Below are positions 23,291 to 34,419 of a stretch of 64,000 nt of DNA, piece by piece. The notes below the pieces were generated by a model. The model was not told the DNA's origin, made no database searches, and saw only the letters and a list, made by a program, of their open reading frames with translations. The stretch comes from Toxonevra muliebris (Eukaryota > Arthropoda > Insecta > Diptera > Pallopteridae). The stretch lies in NCBI GenBank assembly GCA_963691655.1, contig OY829326.1, positions 42,187,989 through 42,251,988 on the forward strand. The letters run 5' to 3'. Within the stretch, counting starts at the first letter, position 1; the number at the start of each line of letters is the position of its first letter. Both the position numbers and the translations under genes were made by a program.

Positions 23291-24262
23291 CGCGATATAC
23301 AAAATCATAGCAACAATTATCCTAGACAGGTTGCAACCTATCGTTCAGGTGCTGCGCGATGAGCAGGCCGGCTTCCATCCTAATAGAAGCTGTATTGACC
23401 AATTCAACACGGTGAGGATAATCATAGAAAAATCCGTAGAATGGAGAACACCAATGTCCATGCTCTTTGTCGATTTTAAAAAAGCCTTCGATACCATCTA
23501 ACGCTCAGCAATATGGGCTGCTTTGAGAAAAAAAGAGAGGTCCCCACAAAAATAGTAGATACAAATCATAAAGTCACTCTATCATGATGCAGAGCTCGCA
23601 GTCCTTCAAAACGCCAACATCAGCGCTACATCAAGAGTGAAACAAGACTGTCCACTCTCCCCACTCCTATTTGCAATAGTTCTCGATGTAATGTTGCTCG
23701 ATGTGGAATCGAAGAGTAGTTTGATTAAGTGGACAGTCTCTCGAGAATTGCACGATCTCGACTACGCTGGTATCCAAACAAAAGCAAATCAACTGGCCAC
23801 TAATGCTGGAAGATTAGGCCTAGAAATAAACACAGAGAAATAAAAACCAAACTGAGGGTCTTCAACGCATGCGTAAAGTAAACACTGCTATACGGCAGCG
23901 AAACATGGCTGGTCTCAAACTACGTTACGCAAAAGCTTCAAGTGATTGTGAACAAATACCATCGTATCATATGCAAAATCTTCTGGCCGAATACCATATG
24001 CAACATAGAGTTTTGACGGTTGACGGGGCAGGAGCCTATTCACAAACAAATATGACTTCGAATGGCGATGGATAGGTCACACCTTACGAAAATCGAAAGT
24101 CGAACGGCGTTAGATTGGAACCCTCAAGGGAACAGACGTTCCGGACTCCCTCGCAACACCTGGAAGCGGTCAATCGATAATGAACTTAGAGCAGCCGGAG
24201 AGACGTGAAACATTGTAAAAATAATAGCAGCGAATAAAACAAGATGGAAATATTTTGTATCC
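23290..24262 (+). pseudogene. Non-LTR retrotransposon reverse transcriptase fragment A
   Basis: In scattered frames the plus strand reads VLRDEQAGFHPNRSCIDQFN, SMLFVDFKKAFDTI, LSPLLFAIVLDVML, then LDYAG-IQTKANQLATNAGRLGLEI, then LLYGSETWLVSN and WRWIGHT-LRKS. These are consecutive reverse-transcriptase and post-RT blocks of a RTE/CR1-like LINE. The YADD active site is destroyed: the sequence jumps from Asp-Tyr-Ala straight to downstream IQTK. There are several stops. Homology to the typical tail ends near 24262, where a different element begins. The exact clade is uncertain. Confidence 0.8.
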
Positions 24263-25265
24263 CTGCAAAGCTCATTCGTCTTTGCAAAATGGCACTGACA
24301 GACACCACCAGCGCAGTGAAAATTGGGACTGACCTCTCCGCGCCATTTGATACCAAAAGCGGTTTCAGACAAGGTGATTATCTATCTTGCGACTTCTTTA
24401 ATCTAATGCTGGAAAAAAATAATTCGAGCTACGAACATAGACATATCTGGCACTATAATTTACAAGAGTGACATGCTGCTAGCATACGCTGATGATATTG
24501 ACATTATTGGCATCAACGCGCGAGCAGACAACGTAAAGAGGGAGTCTCTTCGAGTGGGTCTAGTGGTAAACGAGGACAAAACGAAATACATTGTGCCAAC
24601 AAACAAGAAGTCACGGCGTCTTGGACAAAACGTCACTGTTGAAAATTACAAATTCGAAGGCGTCAAGGATTTCGTTTATCTTGGATCCAGCATCAACATC
24701 AACAATAATTTCAGCCTTGAGATCAAGCGAAGAATAACTCTTGCCAATAGGTGTTACTACGTGCTCAGTAGGCAATTGAGAAGCAGAACCCTCTCTCGAC
24801 GTACGAAAATAATGCTCTTCAAGTCCCTCACCCTTCCCGTCCTAATGTATGGCGCTGAGACGTGGACATTGACCACCAACGATGAGAGGCTGCTGGGAGT
24901 GTTCGAGAGGAAAATACTCCACAAGATCTATGGTCCAGTGTGCGTGGACGACGTGTATCGTATAAGATGGAACCATGAGCTGTACGCCGACAAAAAAAAT
25001 CCGGCAGCTTCGCCGGCTGGGTTATATTCAGCGAATGGATGAAAATGCTTCGGCTAGAGCATTTTCGAGCCACGAAGGTGGAACGCCCAGTAGAGGTCGA
25101 CCTAATCTCCGTTTGAAAGACCAGGTACAAGGGGACCTGACTGCACTTGGCCATACTAACTGTCGCCGGCGCGCGCATTGCAGAAGCGACTGGCGAAGCT
25201 TTATAGAGGCGCCCAAGACCGATCATTGGTTGTAGAGCCAACTAAGTAAATAAATAAGTAAGAAA
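24262..25265 (+). pseudogene. Non-LTR retrotransposon reverse transcriptase fragment B
   Basis: This is a different LINE from fragment A. Blocks: LIRLCKMALTDTTSAVKIG, SGFRQGDYLSCDFFNLMLEK, the intact catalytic AYADDIDIIG (about 24482), LVVNEDKTKYIV, FVYLGSSIN, IKRRITLANRCYYVLSRQL, LPVLMYGAETWTLT, FERKILHKIYGPV. After a frameshift near 24990 follow LRRLGYIQRMDENASAR and GRPNLRLKDQV. A stop near 25233 is followed by a TAAATAAATAAG tail, probably the 3' end. The longest intact stretch is 24473-25042. The 5' half is missing. Confidence 0.85.
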
Positions 25266-26070
25266 TGTTTTGTTGAAGCCCTCTGTTCCCAAGTTGAATA
25301 AAAGTGAATAAAAGGAGTATAAAAAACAATAGTCCACTGAAATCGGCTAGAACGAAGTTCCCTTGGCTCATCGCGAGGTGGCAGGTACCCTAAGTGAACT
25401 CACAAAAAGGACCTTTGTCTTATAAGTTGATACCAAATCTGGTTATATGGTTAAACAAAGGGCCTTGTGACGTTAACCACCATTTGACATAATTTTTATT
25501 GTTGCTACCTTCATCGCTTCGGGCACAATGATTCCCTATTTCAACCTCGCACGATCAAGCGAACAGAAGGAGCTATAGCGATGAAGCAAAATTAAATCTG
25601 ACTTCAAAAAACATAATCAGCGTCATATTAAAATCTTATGAGGCGTGAGATGCCGTCTTCAACAAGGTTACTAAAGTACAAATAAATTAGTGAAAGCAGA
25701 TAGCAGACGTACCGCCGAGGGCAACTAACAGCAATGTTGACTGAAATTTAATACATAACCCGCCTCCTGATGAAATTCTTACCGTTAGTTCCGTTAATTC
25801 TCTTGCTGATGTTAAACAAATGAGTATGTTATGTAGATATTGACGAATAAGTTATACAGTTCAGGGTATAAATTATAGGCTTCTTAGGGTTAGTGAAAAA
25901 TAAAACGCTCTCTCCTGAAAGTTTCCCCTAAATAATCCTGCCATACCGATGACAGCTAATCTTTGCACCTTAGTTTAATTTATTTTTCTAGTTTACATTA
26001 TTTTTTGTATTTATTTTTTTGTTGGAACAGACAAAAGAAGTATTCAAGAATACAATACTCAGACAAGTTT
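25265..26070. other. Non-coding interval
   Basis: No gene or clear repeat recognised. Confidence 0.3.
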
Positions 26071-26074
26071 TATG

Positions 26075-26870
26075 TCCATTGTATTATATCCTGATTTAAT
26101 AATAAATCTTAGCAGATCCTGCGGTGTTAGAGAGCTCAGGTGTTCGTCTCCCAACACTCCAGTACCAAATATGCTTACTCTGATCTGGCAAAAAGCGGAG
26201 CAGACACTAAGAAAGTGGTCCGCCGTCTATTCACATTCTTCCTCCAAACCACAGAAAGCACAGAAGGCACTAGCTCCCAGGCCAATTATATGCAAGTGTT
26301 TGGCCCAAGAGAAATGGCCGGTATATAATCCCAAAAGCTGCCTGCAGCTCTTCCTATTAAGTGATAACAGAAAATATGTTAGACACTTCGAGATAACAGG
26401 TAGCATGGTCATTGTCTGTCTAAAGCCCCTCAGGTCCTTCCCATTTACGATTGTGGGTCAAGTCGACCCACTCATTAATGGTGGTCTTGATGGCTGTAGA
26501 CGACAAAAAGAGTACAGGTTCTGGGCCCAGGAAACCAGTTTCCGAACCCTTTCTGGCCAGAAGGTCAGCCGATTCATTTCCTGAAATTGCTGAGTGTCCA
26601 GGAACCCATATCAACAGCAGGCTATTGTGTTTTCCAACACAATCAAGCCTGGATTTACAATGCATAACCAGTTTAGACGTGGTTAGAGGATTAGGCAAGG
26701 ACTTAAGCGCAGCCTGACTGTCACTAAATACACAGATACTCCTTTCTTTCCAACCATTATCAATAACATGGTCCATTGCCTTAATGATTGCAAAAATTTC
26801 TGCTTGAAAAACAGAAGTATACAACCCAAGGGAAAAAAAGAAGGTGCACTCCATCATTTTCAATAAAGAC
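26075..26870 (-). pseudogene. Non-LTR retrotransposon 3' fragment with RNase H domain
   Basis: The minus strand frame 26863-26420 encodes an RNase H domain: FQAEIFAIIKAMDHVI (catalytic Glu), ICVFSDSQAALKSL (catalytic Asp), WVPGHSAISGNESADLLARK (His and last Asp). After a frameshift the 26412-26227 frame continues with RQLLGLYTGHFSW and a zinc-knuckle-like FCAFCGLEEE. Another shift leads to ...LSSLTPQDLLRFI. The RNase H residues all look intact, but the frame breaks and missing RT show decay. Elements with RNase H belong to the I, LOA or R1 groups. A related 3' end is inserted at 62350-62660. Confidence 0.85.
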
Positions 26871-27890
26871 CCCAGAACCCGAACCGAATTCTATTATGAA
26901 GCCGTCAGTGAAAATATGCTTACAATCAACTAGTTTACATTAGTTTATATACCGATAAGAGATTATAAGAGCAAATTGGAATTATTGTTCAATGGTGATC
27001 GAGCAATGTCTAAGCCGATTGTCAAGCTAAACAATATCTCACTTTCGTGTACTTTTATAATGGTACCCGAATATCAGCACTTGAGTACTCATTACTACAC
27101 ATCACTAATTCATACGGCTATTTTTTTATATGTACATTTCATATGCATGTAAATTTATGCATGTCACTTGTCACAATGATAGTAAACATTTTTAAAATAT
27201 ATTTCAATTTGTTGTTAATTTCAAGGTAGTTGCACTCCATTCGAACATCGTTGTTGTATTAAAAAAAAAAAACAAAAACTTTATGGAAAATGATCAAAAA
27301 TAAATAAATAAAATTTTATGATGGCATAAATTTTAGGTTTAATTACGAAATCGCCCATTAATTTTTTAATAGATACACTTAATTCGCAACTTTTCATTCC
27401 ACATATTTACGCAATTAAAAGTATTTGAGTAATACCAAAAAACTAGTATAAACTATCGAACCAAACTACCTACGGATTTACAACCAGAACCATACCAAAG
27501 TTCATGATGCGATATAGAAGAAGATTCGACTAATTTGGAAAAATACAATTATTAATATTTCCAAAAATTTTATTATAAAAAAATGATTTAAATATGCCGT
27601 ATTTGTTATGCAAACATCACAATGACTTTGCAGTTTTAAATTCTGAGGTTCGTGCAAACACAAGTTGCAAATAATTGATGCCAAAGCATTACCACATAAA
27701 TAAATAATTTATACTTTATTTATAAATATTAATGTTTGACCATATATGGCTCGTATGCTCATTTATATTTCGTACCTAAACCACCAATATTAGATAGCTG
27801 CCTAGGTGCTTTACTTTCAAAAATTTTTTTGATAATTCGACTATCAAAAAAAAAAAAAAGAATTGATTATGATAATATTATCTAAACATA
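26870..27890. other. Non-coding interval upstream of SDR copy 1
   Basis: AT-rich with no recognised gene. Near the gene, TTTTTTTGATA and TATCAAAAAAA face each other around 27823-27855, and GATAATATTATC (about 27870) is a palindrome of GATA-factor-type motifs. A regulatory role is speculative. Confidence 0.3.
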
Positions 27891-27998
27891 TGTATGTTGC
27901 TACATTTTTTATCAGCAATTGTTTTACCATTTTTTTTCTTATTACTAACGCAACATTCGTGTTCAACAGAGGTCTGTCAAAAATTAAAAACTATTATC

Positions 27999-28894
27999 AT
28001 GGATAGATGGAATAACAAAGTAGCCGTAGTGACTGGAGCCAGTTCTGGGATCGGTGCAGCTTGTGTTAAATATTTAGTTAACAATGGAATGATTGTTGTT
28101 GGTCTGGCACGTCGTAAAGAACGCATTGAAGCATTACGATCAGAGTTGGCTGATCAGAAAAATGGAGAACGTTTACATGCTATCAAATGTGATATGAGAA
28201 GTGAAGAAGAAATCAAAGCAGCTTTTGTAGAAATTGAAAAGAAATTCGGTCCAGTTGCAGTATTGGTTAATAATGCTGGTATAGTTCGCACAACGGAACT
28301 AGTGAAAGAAAATAACACTGAAGACTTACGTGCTATACTTGAAACAAATGTTTTGGGTGTGGCATTTTGTACACGTGAAGCATTTCGTTCGATGAAGGCA
28401 AAAGGCACTGATGGGCATGTTATTATAATAAATAGTATTACCGGCCATAAGGTTATGTATTCTCCAGAGAATTCTGCGAATATGTATGCTCCATCGAAAC
28501 ATGCCATCACTGCAATGACCGAAGTCTATCGGCAGGAGTTCCTTATGAATAGCACAAAAGTGAAGATTACAGTGAGTCGAAAATGTTGCGTATGGTAAAT
28601 TGTAACGAATTGTTTTCTAATTTTTTTTATTTATAACCAAACAGAGTATAAGTCCTGGCGTTGTAGAAACTGAGATATTTCCGGCAGAATTCAAAGAGAT
28701 CTTGAAAAATATGGCACATTTAAATTCGGAAGATGTTGCAGATGCTGTTATTTATTGCCTGCAGACACCGCCACATGTGCAGGTTTGTAGATATGAATTA
28801 TATGGTTTTGTGTTGACGATTGTTATATCTTTTCTTATTTCTATAAATTTAGATACATGAACTTACCATAAAGCCAGTTGGAGAAATGTTCTAG
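27999..28894 (+). CDS. Short-chain dehydrogenase/reductase, farnesol/antennal dehydrogenase-like, copy 1
   Basis: Three exons: 27999-28571 (191 codons), 28645-28782 (46), 28853-28894 (13 plus stop); introns of 73 and 70 nt, phase 0, donors GTGAGT and GTTTGT. The 250-aa protein is a full-length classical SDR. It has a Rossmann fold with TGASSGIG at residues 12-19, an ARR motif at 37-39 that suggests NADP(H), CD at 64-65, NNAG at 91-94, Ser146, and Tyr163-x3-Lys167 (YAPSK). SISPG starts exon 2, and the C-terminus reads HELTIKPVGEMF. Relatives in flies oxidise or reduce terpenoid alcohols and odorants (farnesol dehydrogenase, Antdh); the substrate here is inferred. An in-frame ATG at 27894 would add a 35-residue hydrophobic leader absent from copies 2 and 3. 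AATAAA at 28934 is the likely polyadenylation signal. Confidence 0.93.
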
Positions 28895-28933
28895 TTACGT
28901 CTATATTCCAATTCTGTTTAGAAATTGTTTTTG

Positions 28934-28939
28934 AATAAA
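28934..28939 (+). terminator. Polyadenylation signal of SDR copy 1
   Basis: AATAAA, 40 bases after the stop codon and just before the hAT-like element at 28977. Confidence 0.5.
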
Positions 28940-29081
28940 GTATAAAATTTATTAAAATGTTTCATTTCATATTTTCCAGAGCTGAATGGCAATGATTATT
29001 TGAATTCCTCCTCAATTCCAATTTCTTGTAATGGATTAGTTTTGTTTGCTAATTCCATTCTTGGAAATTGTAATAGGTAAT

Positions 29082-29480
29082 CAGAGCTGTAAAAGAATGC
29101 AGTCATTTTGAGCTGCAGTCATTAAAGTCAGCAATTAATGAATTCAGTTTTCTGACTGCAGTCTTCCATTCTATTTGAGACTTATGACTTTAAAAATGAA
29201 GTCACGAAGTCTTCTCGACGCCAATAACTGCTCCATCCATTTAGAACGGTCAATTGTGACTTCACTATAAATGAGTAACAATAATGAATTATTCAGGTCG
29301 AGATTTCATTCCAGAAACTATGAATTATTTTCCACTAAATGGTCAGTCATTGACTCCAAAATGGCTTATGACTTCATGATTTTAATTCTTCACTCACAAA
29401 AAGAATGGAATAATTCAGTAATTTTTTACCGGAGTCAACAGACTTACAACTTAAAATGACTGCATTCTTTTATAGCTCTG
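29082..29480. mobile_element. hAT MITE, 399 bp, nested
   Basis: Ends CAGAGCTGTAAAAGAATGCA and (right, read inward) CAGAGCTATAAAAGAATGCA. Octamers TAGGTAAT (29074-29081) and TTGGTAAT (29481-29488) differ by one base. The first eight bases equal those of the surrounding element, so both probably use the same transposase. Confidence 0.8.
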
Positions 29481-29684
29481 TTGGTAATTAACTAATAATT
29501 TCTTAGTAACGAAATTAAAAAATTTTCAATTCCATTACTGAATTATAATTTGTATTTTAAAATATGCAATTCCTTAAAAGAATTGAAAAAAATACTTAAA
29601 AACTAAAGAATTTGTCTTCCCTTGTGTAATTGAATAAAAATGCTTAAATAATTTGCCGAAAGTAATTAATCCCTGCTAGGTTGA

Positions 29685-30140
29685 ATTCCAACAACAAAAT
29701 CACGGAGCTGTTGTTTCGGTCAGGTATTTATTGGACCTTGCGAGTGAGACATCACACCAAGGTACAAAAGATCAGGTATTCATTATTCAGCATGGTGTGC
29801 GACATCCTCTCTGGTGTAGTACAAACAAAGTTGCCACTGACCATACAGCAAACCACAAAGACTTAGCCATCGTGCGGCAACGAAACCACAGTAAGAAACC
29901 CGAGCGCCAAGAAAGGCAAACAAAGGGAAACGAGCACCAACAAACAATATACAAGGTACCAAGAATAAAAATACTAACGAATCAAGTGTAAATTAAAACA
30001 ACAGTGGAGAATTTCAATAAACAAGTGAAGATAGAAAATCGAAACAAATTATCGTGAGTTATTATTTAGACACCCTGGTTACTCGCTGAGTATACCTCGA
30101 CTAAAAGAAAAGGGACCAGGAAGGTTCATTGAAAATTTAA
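29685..30140. mobile_element. LTR-like repeat fragment, nested
   Basis: The segment ending CACCCTGGTTACTCGCTGAG..TATACCTCGAC..CCAGGAAGGTTC is shared, inverted, with 53838-53965. It interrupts the AATTCC-rich hAT-like element. The presence of GAGTTATTAT, a likely AATAAA and a CTGAGTATACCTC core in two dispersed copies suggests a solo LTR or its 3' part, but termini and target duplication were not found. Confidence 0.4.
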
Positions 30141-30800
30141 TCCCACAAAAGTACTTGATTACACAAGGGAACGAAATTGCTTAGTTTTCAAGTACTTTTA
30201 CATTTATTTTGAGGAATTGCATATTTTGAATTACAAATTACAATTCAGTAATGAAATTTAACATTCTTCCAATTTCATTACTGAGGAATTGGAAATATTA
30301 ATTACCAATTACAATTTCCAAGAATGGAATTGATAAACAAAAATTAATTCCATTTCAAAAAATTGTTATTGGTAATCAACATTTCTTTCAATTCCTTGGA
30401 ATTAGAAAGGTAATTGTAATGGAGTTTATGTTCCCTAGCTCTGATTTTTTCATAATGGTTAAGATGAATCTTTTGTTGTCCCGACAGCGATTAATCTAAA
30501 AATATCGATTAACATGAACTAAACCTAAACTTAACTTATCATAAGTATACTAAATGTTTATAGTACTTTAATTTTAGCCCTACATAGGTTCCACGTTAAT
30601 TAAGTCAAGAATAACTAAAAGCCTTTGCAATATTATATTTCAGTATTTCCTTTATTTCGCCCAGTTATAAATAGCAAACAATTAATTTAGCGCCATTTAA
30701 ATAAAATACTTTAAAATAAAATGATTTTATAAATTCAATTATGTATTTAAAAATGATTGCATTCAGAATAAGTCAAATTTCACGAACTTTGAAGAGCCTT

Positions 30801-31692
30801 TTAAAACATTTCACCGACCGGCTTTATTGTTAGTTCATGTATCTAGATTTTTGAAAAGAAAAATAATTCATTACCAAAAACAGAACAAACAACAAAATAA
30901 ATATTTTTGTACCAACCTGCACATGTGGAGGTGTTTGCAAACAATAAACCACCGCATCCGCAATGTCTTCTGAATTCAAACGTGGCATATTTTCCAATCT
31001 CTTTAACATTTCCTGCGTAAAGATTTCAGTGCCAACAACACCAGGACTAATACTCTGTTTAATGAATAAAATTAAATAATTGTTAAACAATTTAATTCAA
31101 ATGGATTCACCACACAACTTACCGTAATCTTTACTTTGGTGTTACTCATGAATTCTTGTCGATAGACTTCTGTCATTGCTGTGATAGCATGTTTCGATGG
31201 TGCATACATATTCGAAGAAAAACCCGGAGAATATATAACATTATGACCGGCAATACTATTTATTATAATAACATGTCCATCACCGCCATGGGCTTTCATC
31301 GAACGGAATGCTTCACGTGTACAAAATGCCACACCCAAAACATTTGTTTCAAGTATAGCACGTAAGTCTTCAGTGTTATTTTCTTTCACTAGTTCCGTGG
31401 TGCGAACTATACCAGCATTATTAACCAATACTGCAACTGGACCGAATTTCTTTTCAATTTCTGCAAAAGCTGCTTTGATTTCTTCTTCACTTCTCATATC
31501 ACATTTGATAGCATGTAAACGTTCTCCATTTTTCTGATCAGCCAACTCTGATCGTAATGCTTCAATGCGTTCTTTACGACGTGCCAGACCAACAACAATC
31601 ATTCCATTGTTAACTAAATATTTAACACAAGCTGCACCGATCCCAGAACTGGCTCCAGTCACTACAGCTACTTTATTTTGCCATCTATCCAT
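30801..31692 (-). CDS. Short-chain dehydrogenase/reductase, farnesol/antennal dehydrogenase-like, copy 2
   Basis: Three exons: 31692-31123 (190 codons), 31054-30917 (46), 30842-30801 (13 plus stop); introns 68 and 74 nt, donors GTAAGT and GTTGGT. It is a 249-aa intact SDR with TGASSGIG (12-19), NNAG (91-94), Ser146, Tyr163 and Lys167 (YAPSK). It is convergent with copy 1. In exon 1 positions 31666-31307 it differs from copy 1 by four bases in about 360, while the end of exon 1 and exon 2 (IFTQEMLKRLENMPRLNSED) differ heavily. An in-frame TAA six bases upstream of the ATG rules out the leader predicted for copy 1. The same cofactor and substrate inference applies. Confidence 0.93.
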
Positions 31693-31754
31693 ATTAAAAT
31701 TTATATTTAGTATTTTTTTATTTCCAAAAACTTCCGCTCAACTGAAGCGATGAG

Positions 31755-32185
31755 ACACTAATAAATTCATGTAACCAATTCTAATAGTTTATTTTACTTT
31801 TCTCATAATCTTATCATATTCTCTTCTCTTGCTAGTTGAGTTCTCAAATTTAAATTGAAAACAGAACACTTAAATATTATCAAGAGAACATGAGTAATTA
31901 ATAATAATATTTTCTATATATAAACAATAGAAAGCGTAGAAATAAGCTGTACGTTAATATTATGTAATGAAAAACAAAAAATCTGTCGAATCACCGTGCG
32001 ATAAGCTAGAAATAGAGGTCTGCAACGAATAGCTTTTCACTGCTCATGTGAAGTTCAAATTCGGATATAGTTCATATACATACTCTCTTTGTCAGAGCAC
32101 AAGCGGTGAAGTATAGGTTTGTTTTTCAAATACCAACGAGTATGTAGCCGCGGCAAAATAAGTTTCGAAGAAAGTGAACATAGAG
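31755..32185. other. Intergenic, 5' flank of SDR copy 2
   Basis: A TCAGTT initiator-like sequence lies at 31743-31748 on the minus strand, about 55 bases upstream of the ATG, without an evident TATA box. The rest is AT-rich. Confidence 0.3.
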
Positions 32186-32188
32186 GCT

Positions 32189-32634
32189 GTTTAGACGAGC
32201 GCAAAGACGATCGTTATCCCCATGATTTTCGTTTGTACACTTGCGTTGGTTCTTAATTTGCATTTCACATCGTTTATATTCGTGCCCGGAAGAATTTCTT
32301 TCATCCTCTTTACAATTTCACTATTTTGGTTCTGTTTTTATATTCTGCATCCCTGAAGTCGTACAAATTCGTATACCTTCGTGCATCTTTACTAACTTTT
32401 CAGTTTGAATTTTATTCCAATTCGACATTTTCTTATTATTTGTGGTTGTCGATTCGGCTTGTAAAAATTTGTGAGAAAAGCTGTCAAAATACAATTTGAA
32501 CATGAAACATGCGTGCTTGCACGGATTTTTAAATTTTAATATGATTTTCTGCGCAAAACTTCTTTCTCTTCCTTATTGCATATTTTTCTACCTCGCTCTT
32601 TCACTCTGTTGCACATCTTTGCGCTCGTCTAAAC
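32189..32634. mobile_element. Short inverted-repeat element (MITE-like), 446 bp
   Basis: TGTTTAGACGAGCGCAAAGA at 32189-32208 is repeated inverted as TCTTTGCGCTCGTCTAAACA at 32615-32634. The interior has no coding capacity. No target duplication is obvious. Confidence 0.5.
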
Positions 32635-32639
32635 AACAA

Positions 32640-33405
32640 TTTCATTTGTCAAACTGAACGTTGTGCATAGAGTATAACGTGCAGTTTTGCGGTCGCGACA
32701 TACTCGACATGATCGCTCTCGGTATGCTCGAATAAGAGAAAAAGAGGAACATGTATTCGTTGGCAACGAGCACAGCCGAATAACAACTAGTACTTACTCG
32801 ACGATTTTGTTGTTCTCAAAAATGTGTATCTATTTTTTGTTGTACTTCGAATAAAGTGCACGTGTACCCACGGTTGCCACTTACTCATTTCATTTTGTAC
32901 CAATATTTACAAAAAAATGTACCAAATGGGGGGAAATATACCAATATAATAAATAACATTAAATGTTACAGGATGTAGTCTGGTGTTTAAGTTTCAAAAA
33001 ATCATTTTTTTTTTGTTTTTAAATGTATTTCGAAAATACAATATATTGAAAGTATACTGTAAAAATTTCATACCAAATCTCAAAATATTAACGAAGTTAT
33101 AGCTCATAGTCGATAGCGCCTGTTGTAAAAACTTTATCTGTTGTTAAAACTTAAAAAGCGTTTTTCTCAAAACAACGTTTTTTTGACCGGCTCAGGGGTC
33201 TGAGAGAATTCTATAGAACCGGGGCATCTATGAAACCGGTAAATTAATCTAGTTGGAACTTGATCAGTCACAAAAAGATGCCGCCGTTATATTTTTACAA
33301 ATTTGGAAGAGAAAAAAAGTCATAAAATCTTCTCATAGTAAAAGTTTGTTTGTTTGTTTATAAAAAAATTTTATTTAATATTTTGCAATAAATTCTATAA
33401 AATAG
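32640..33405. other. Intergenic between SDR copies 2 and 3
   Basis: AT-rich, no recognised feature. Confidence 0.3.
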
Positions 33406-33410
33406 CTTTT

Positions 33411-34308
33411 TTAAAATATTTCACCCACTGGCCTTATGGTAAGTTCATGTATCTGAATGGTTAAAAAAAGAAAACAATTCGTTGAAATTGATTACCAAAA
33501 CTTAAAAAATTAATAAAATAAATACTAACCTGTACGTGCGGTGGTGTCTGAAGACAATATATAACAGCATCTGCAATATCTTCTGAATTTAACATCGGCA
33601 TATTTTCCACCAATTTCAATATTTTCTCTGTTAAAATTTCGGTAGCTACTAAACCAGGGCTAATACTCTGATTATCAAAAATAAAAGACTTAAATTTAAA
33701 AACGAGTCTTAAATTAATATTTAAATTACACTCACCGTAATCTTAACTTTGGTGTTATTTGACATAAATTCCTGCCTATAGATTTCTGTCATTGCAGTGA
33801 CTGCATATTTTGATGGTGAATAAATGCTCATAGGACTTTCCGGAAGATATACAACCTTATGACCGGCGACACTATTTATTATAATAACATGTCCATCACC
33901 GCCGTTTGCCTTCATTGAACGAAATGCTTCACGTGTGCAATATGCCACACCCATAACATTAGTTTCCATTATAGCGCGCATATCATCAGAGTTATTTTCG
34001 CCTACAAGTTCCGAACTTCGACCGATTCCTGCATTATTAATAAGTACTGCAATGGGACCAAATTTCTTTACAATTTCTGCGAAAACTGCTTTGATTTCTT
34101 CTTCATTTCTAATATCACATTTGATAGCATGTAAGCGCACTCCATTTTTCGGATCGGCTAGTTGCGATCGTAGCGCTTCAATGCGTTCTTTACGACGTGC
34201 AAGACCCACTACAATCATTCCATTGTTAACTAAATATTTAGCAATGGCAGCACCTATGCCAGAACTGGCGCCAGTTACTACAGCTACTCTGTTTTGCCAC
34301 CTATCCAT
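33411..34308 (-). CDS. Short-chain dehydrogenase/reductase, farnesol/antennal dehydrogenase-like, copy 3
   Basis: Three exons: 34308-33736 (191 codons), 33667-33530 (46), 33452-33411 (13 plus stop); introns 68 and 77 nt, donors GTGAGT and GTTAGT. It is a 250-aa intact SDR with TGASSGIG (12-19), INNAG (90-94), Ser146, Tyr163-x3-Lys167 (YSPSK), SISPG, and C-terminus HELTIRPVGEIF. It is the most divergent of the three (for example GIGRSSELVGENNSDDMRAI where copies 1 and 2 have GIVRTTELVKENNTEDLRAI) and shows no conversion tract. Same orientation as copy 2, 1.7 kb upstream of it. It has its own TATA promoter, so it is transcribed independently. Confidence 0.93.
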
Positions 34309-34385
34309 GTTTAGTATAATTTAGTAAGTTTGTTTTATTTTTTCAAAAAAGCCTGCACCGCACAACAGTGAATTAAACAATAAAC

Positions 34386-34416
34386 TAAAGTATAACTTGC
34401 CGAAGGGCTTTATATA
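34386..34416 (-). promoter_or_regulatory. TATA and initiator of SDR copy 3
   Basis: TATATAAAG begins at 34416 and an initiator-like TTAGTT has its A at 34386, exactly 30 bases apart. The predicted 5' leader is 78 nt. Confidence 0.6.
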
Positions 34417-34419
34417 ATC

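Larger units (their letters stand above)
28977..30443. mobile_element. hAT-like element between the convergent SDR genes, 8-bp target duplication with one mismatch
   Basis: The left end CAGAGCTGAATGGCA and right end (read inward) CAGAGCTAGGGAACA. Flanking octamers are ATATTTTC (28969-28976) and ATTTTTTC (30444-30451). The interior is built of AATTCC/GGAATT-rich inverted stretches near both ends. It has two nested insertions, at 29082-29480 and about 29685-30140. No transposase is encoded. Confidence 0.7.
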
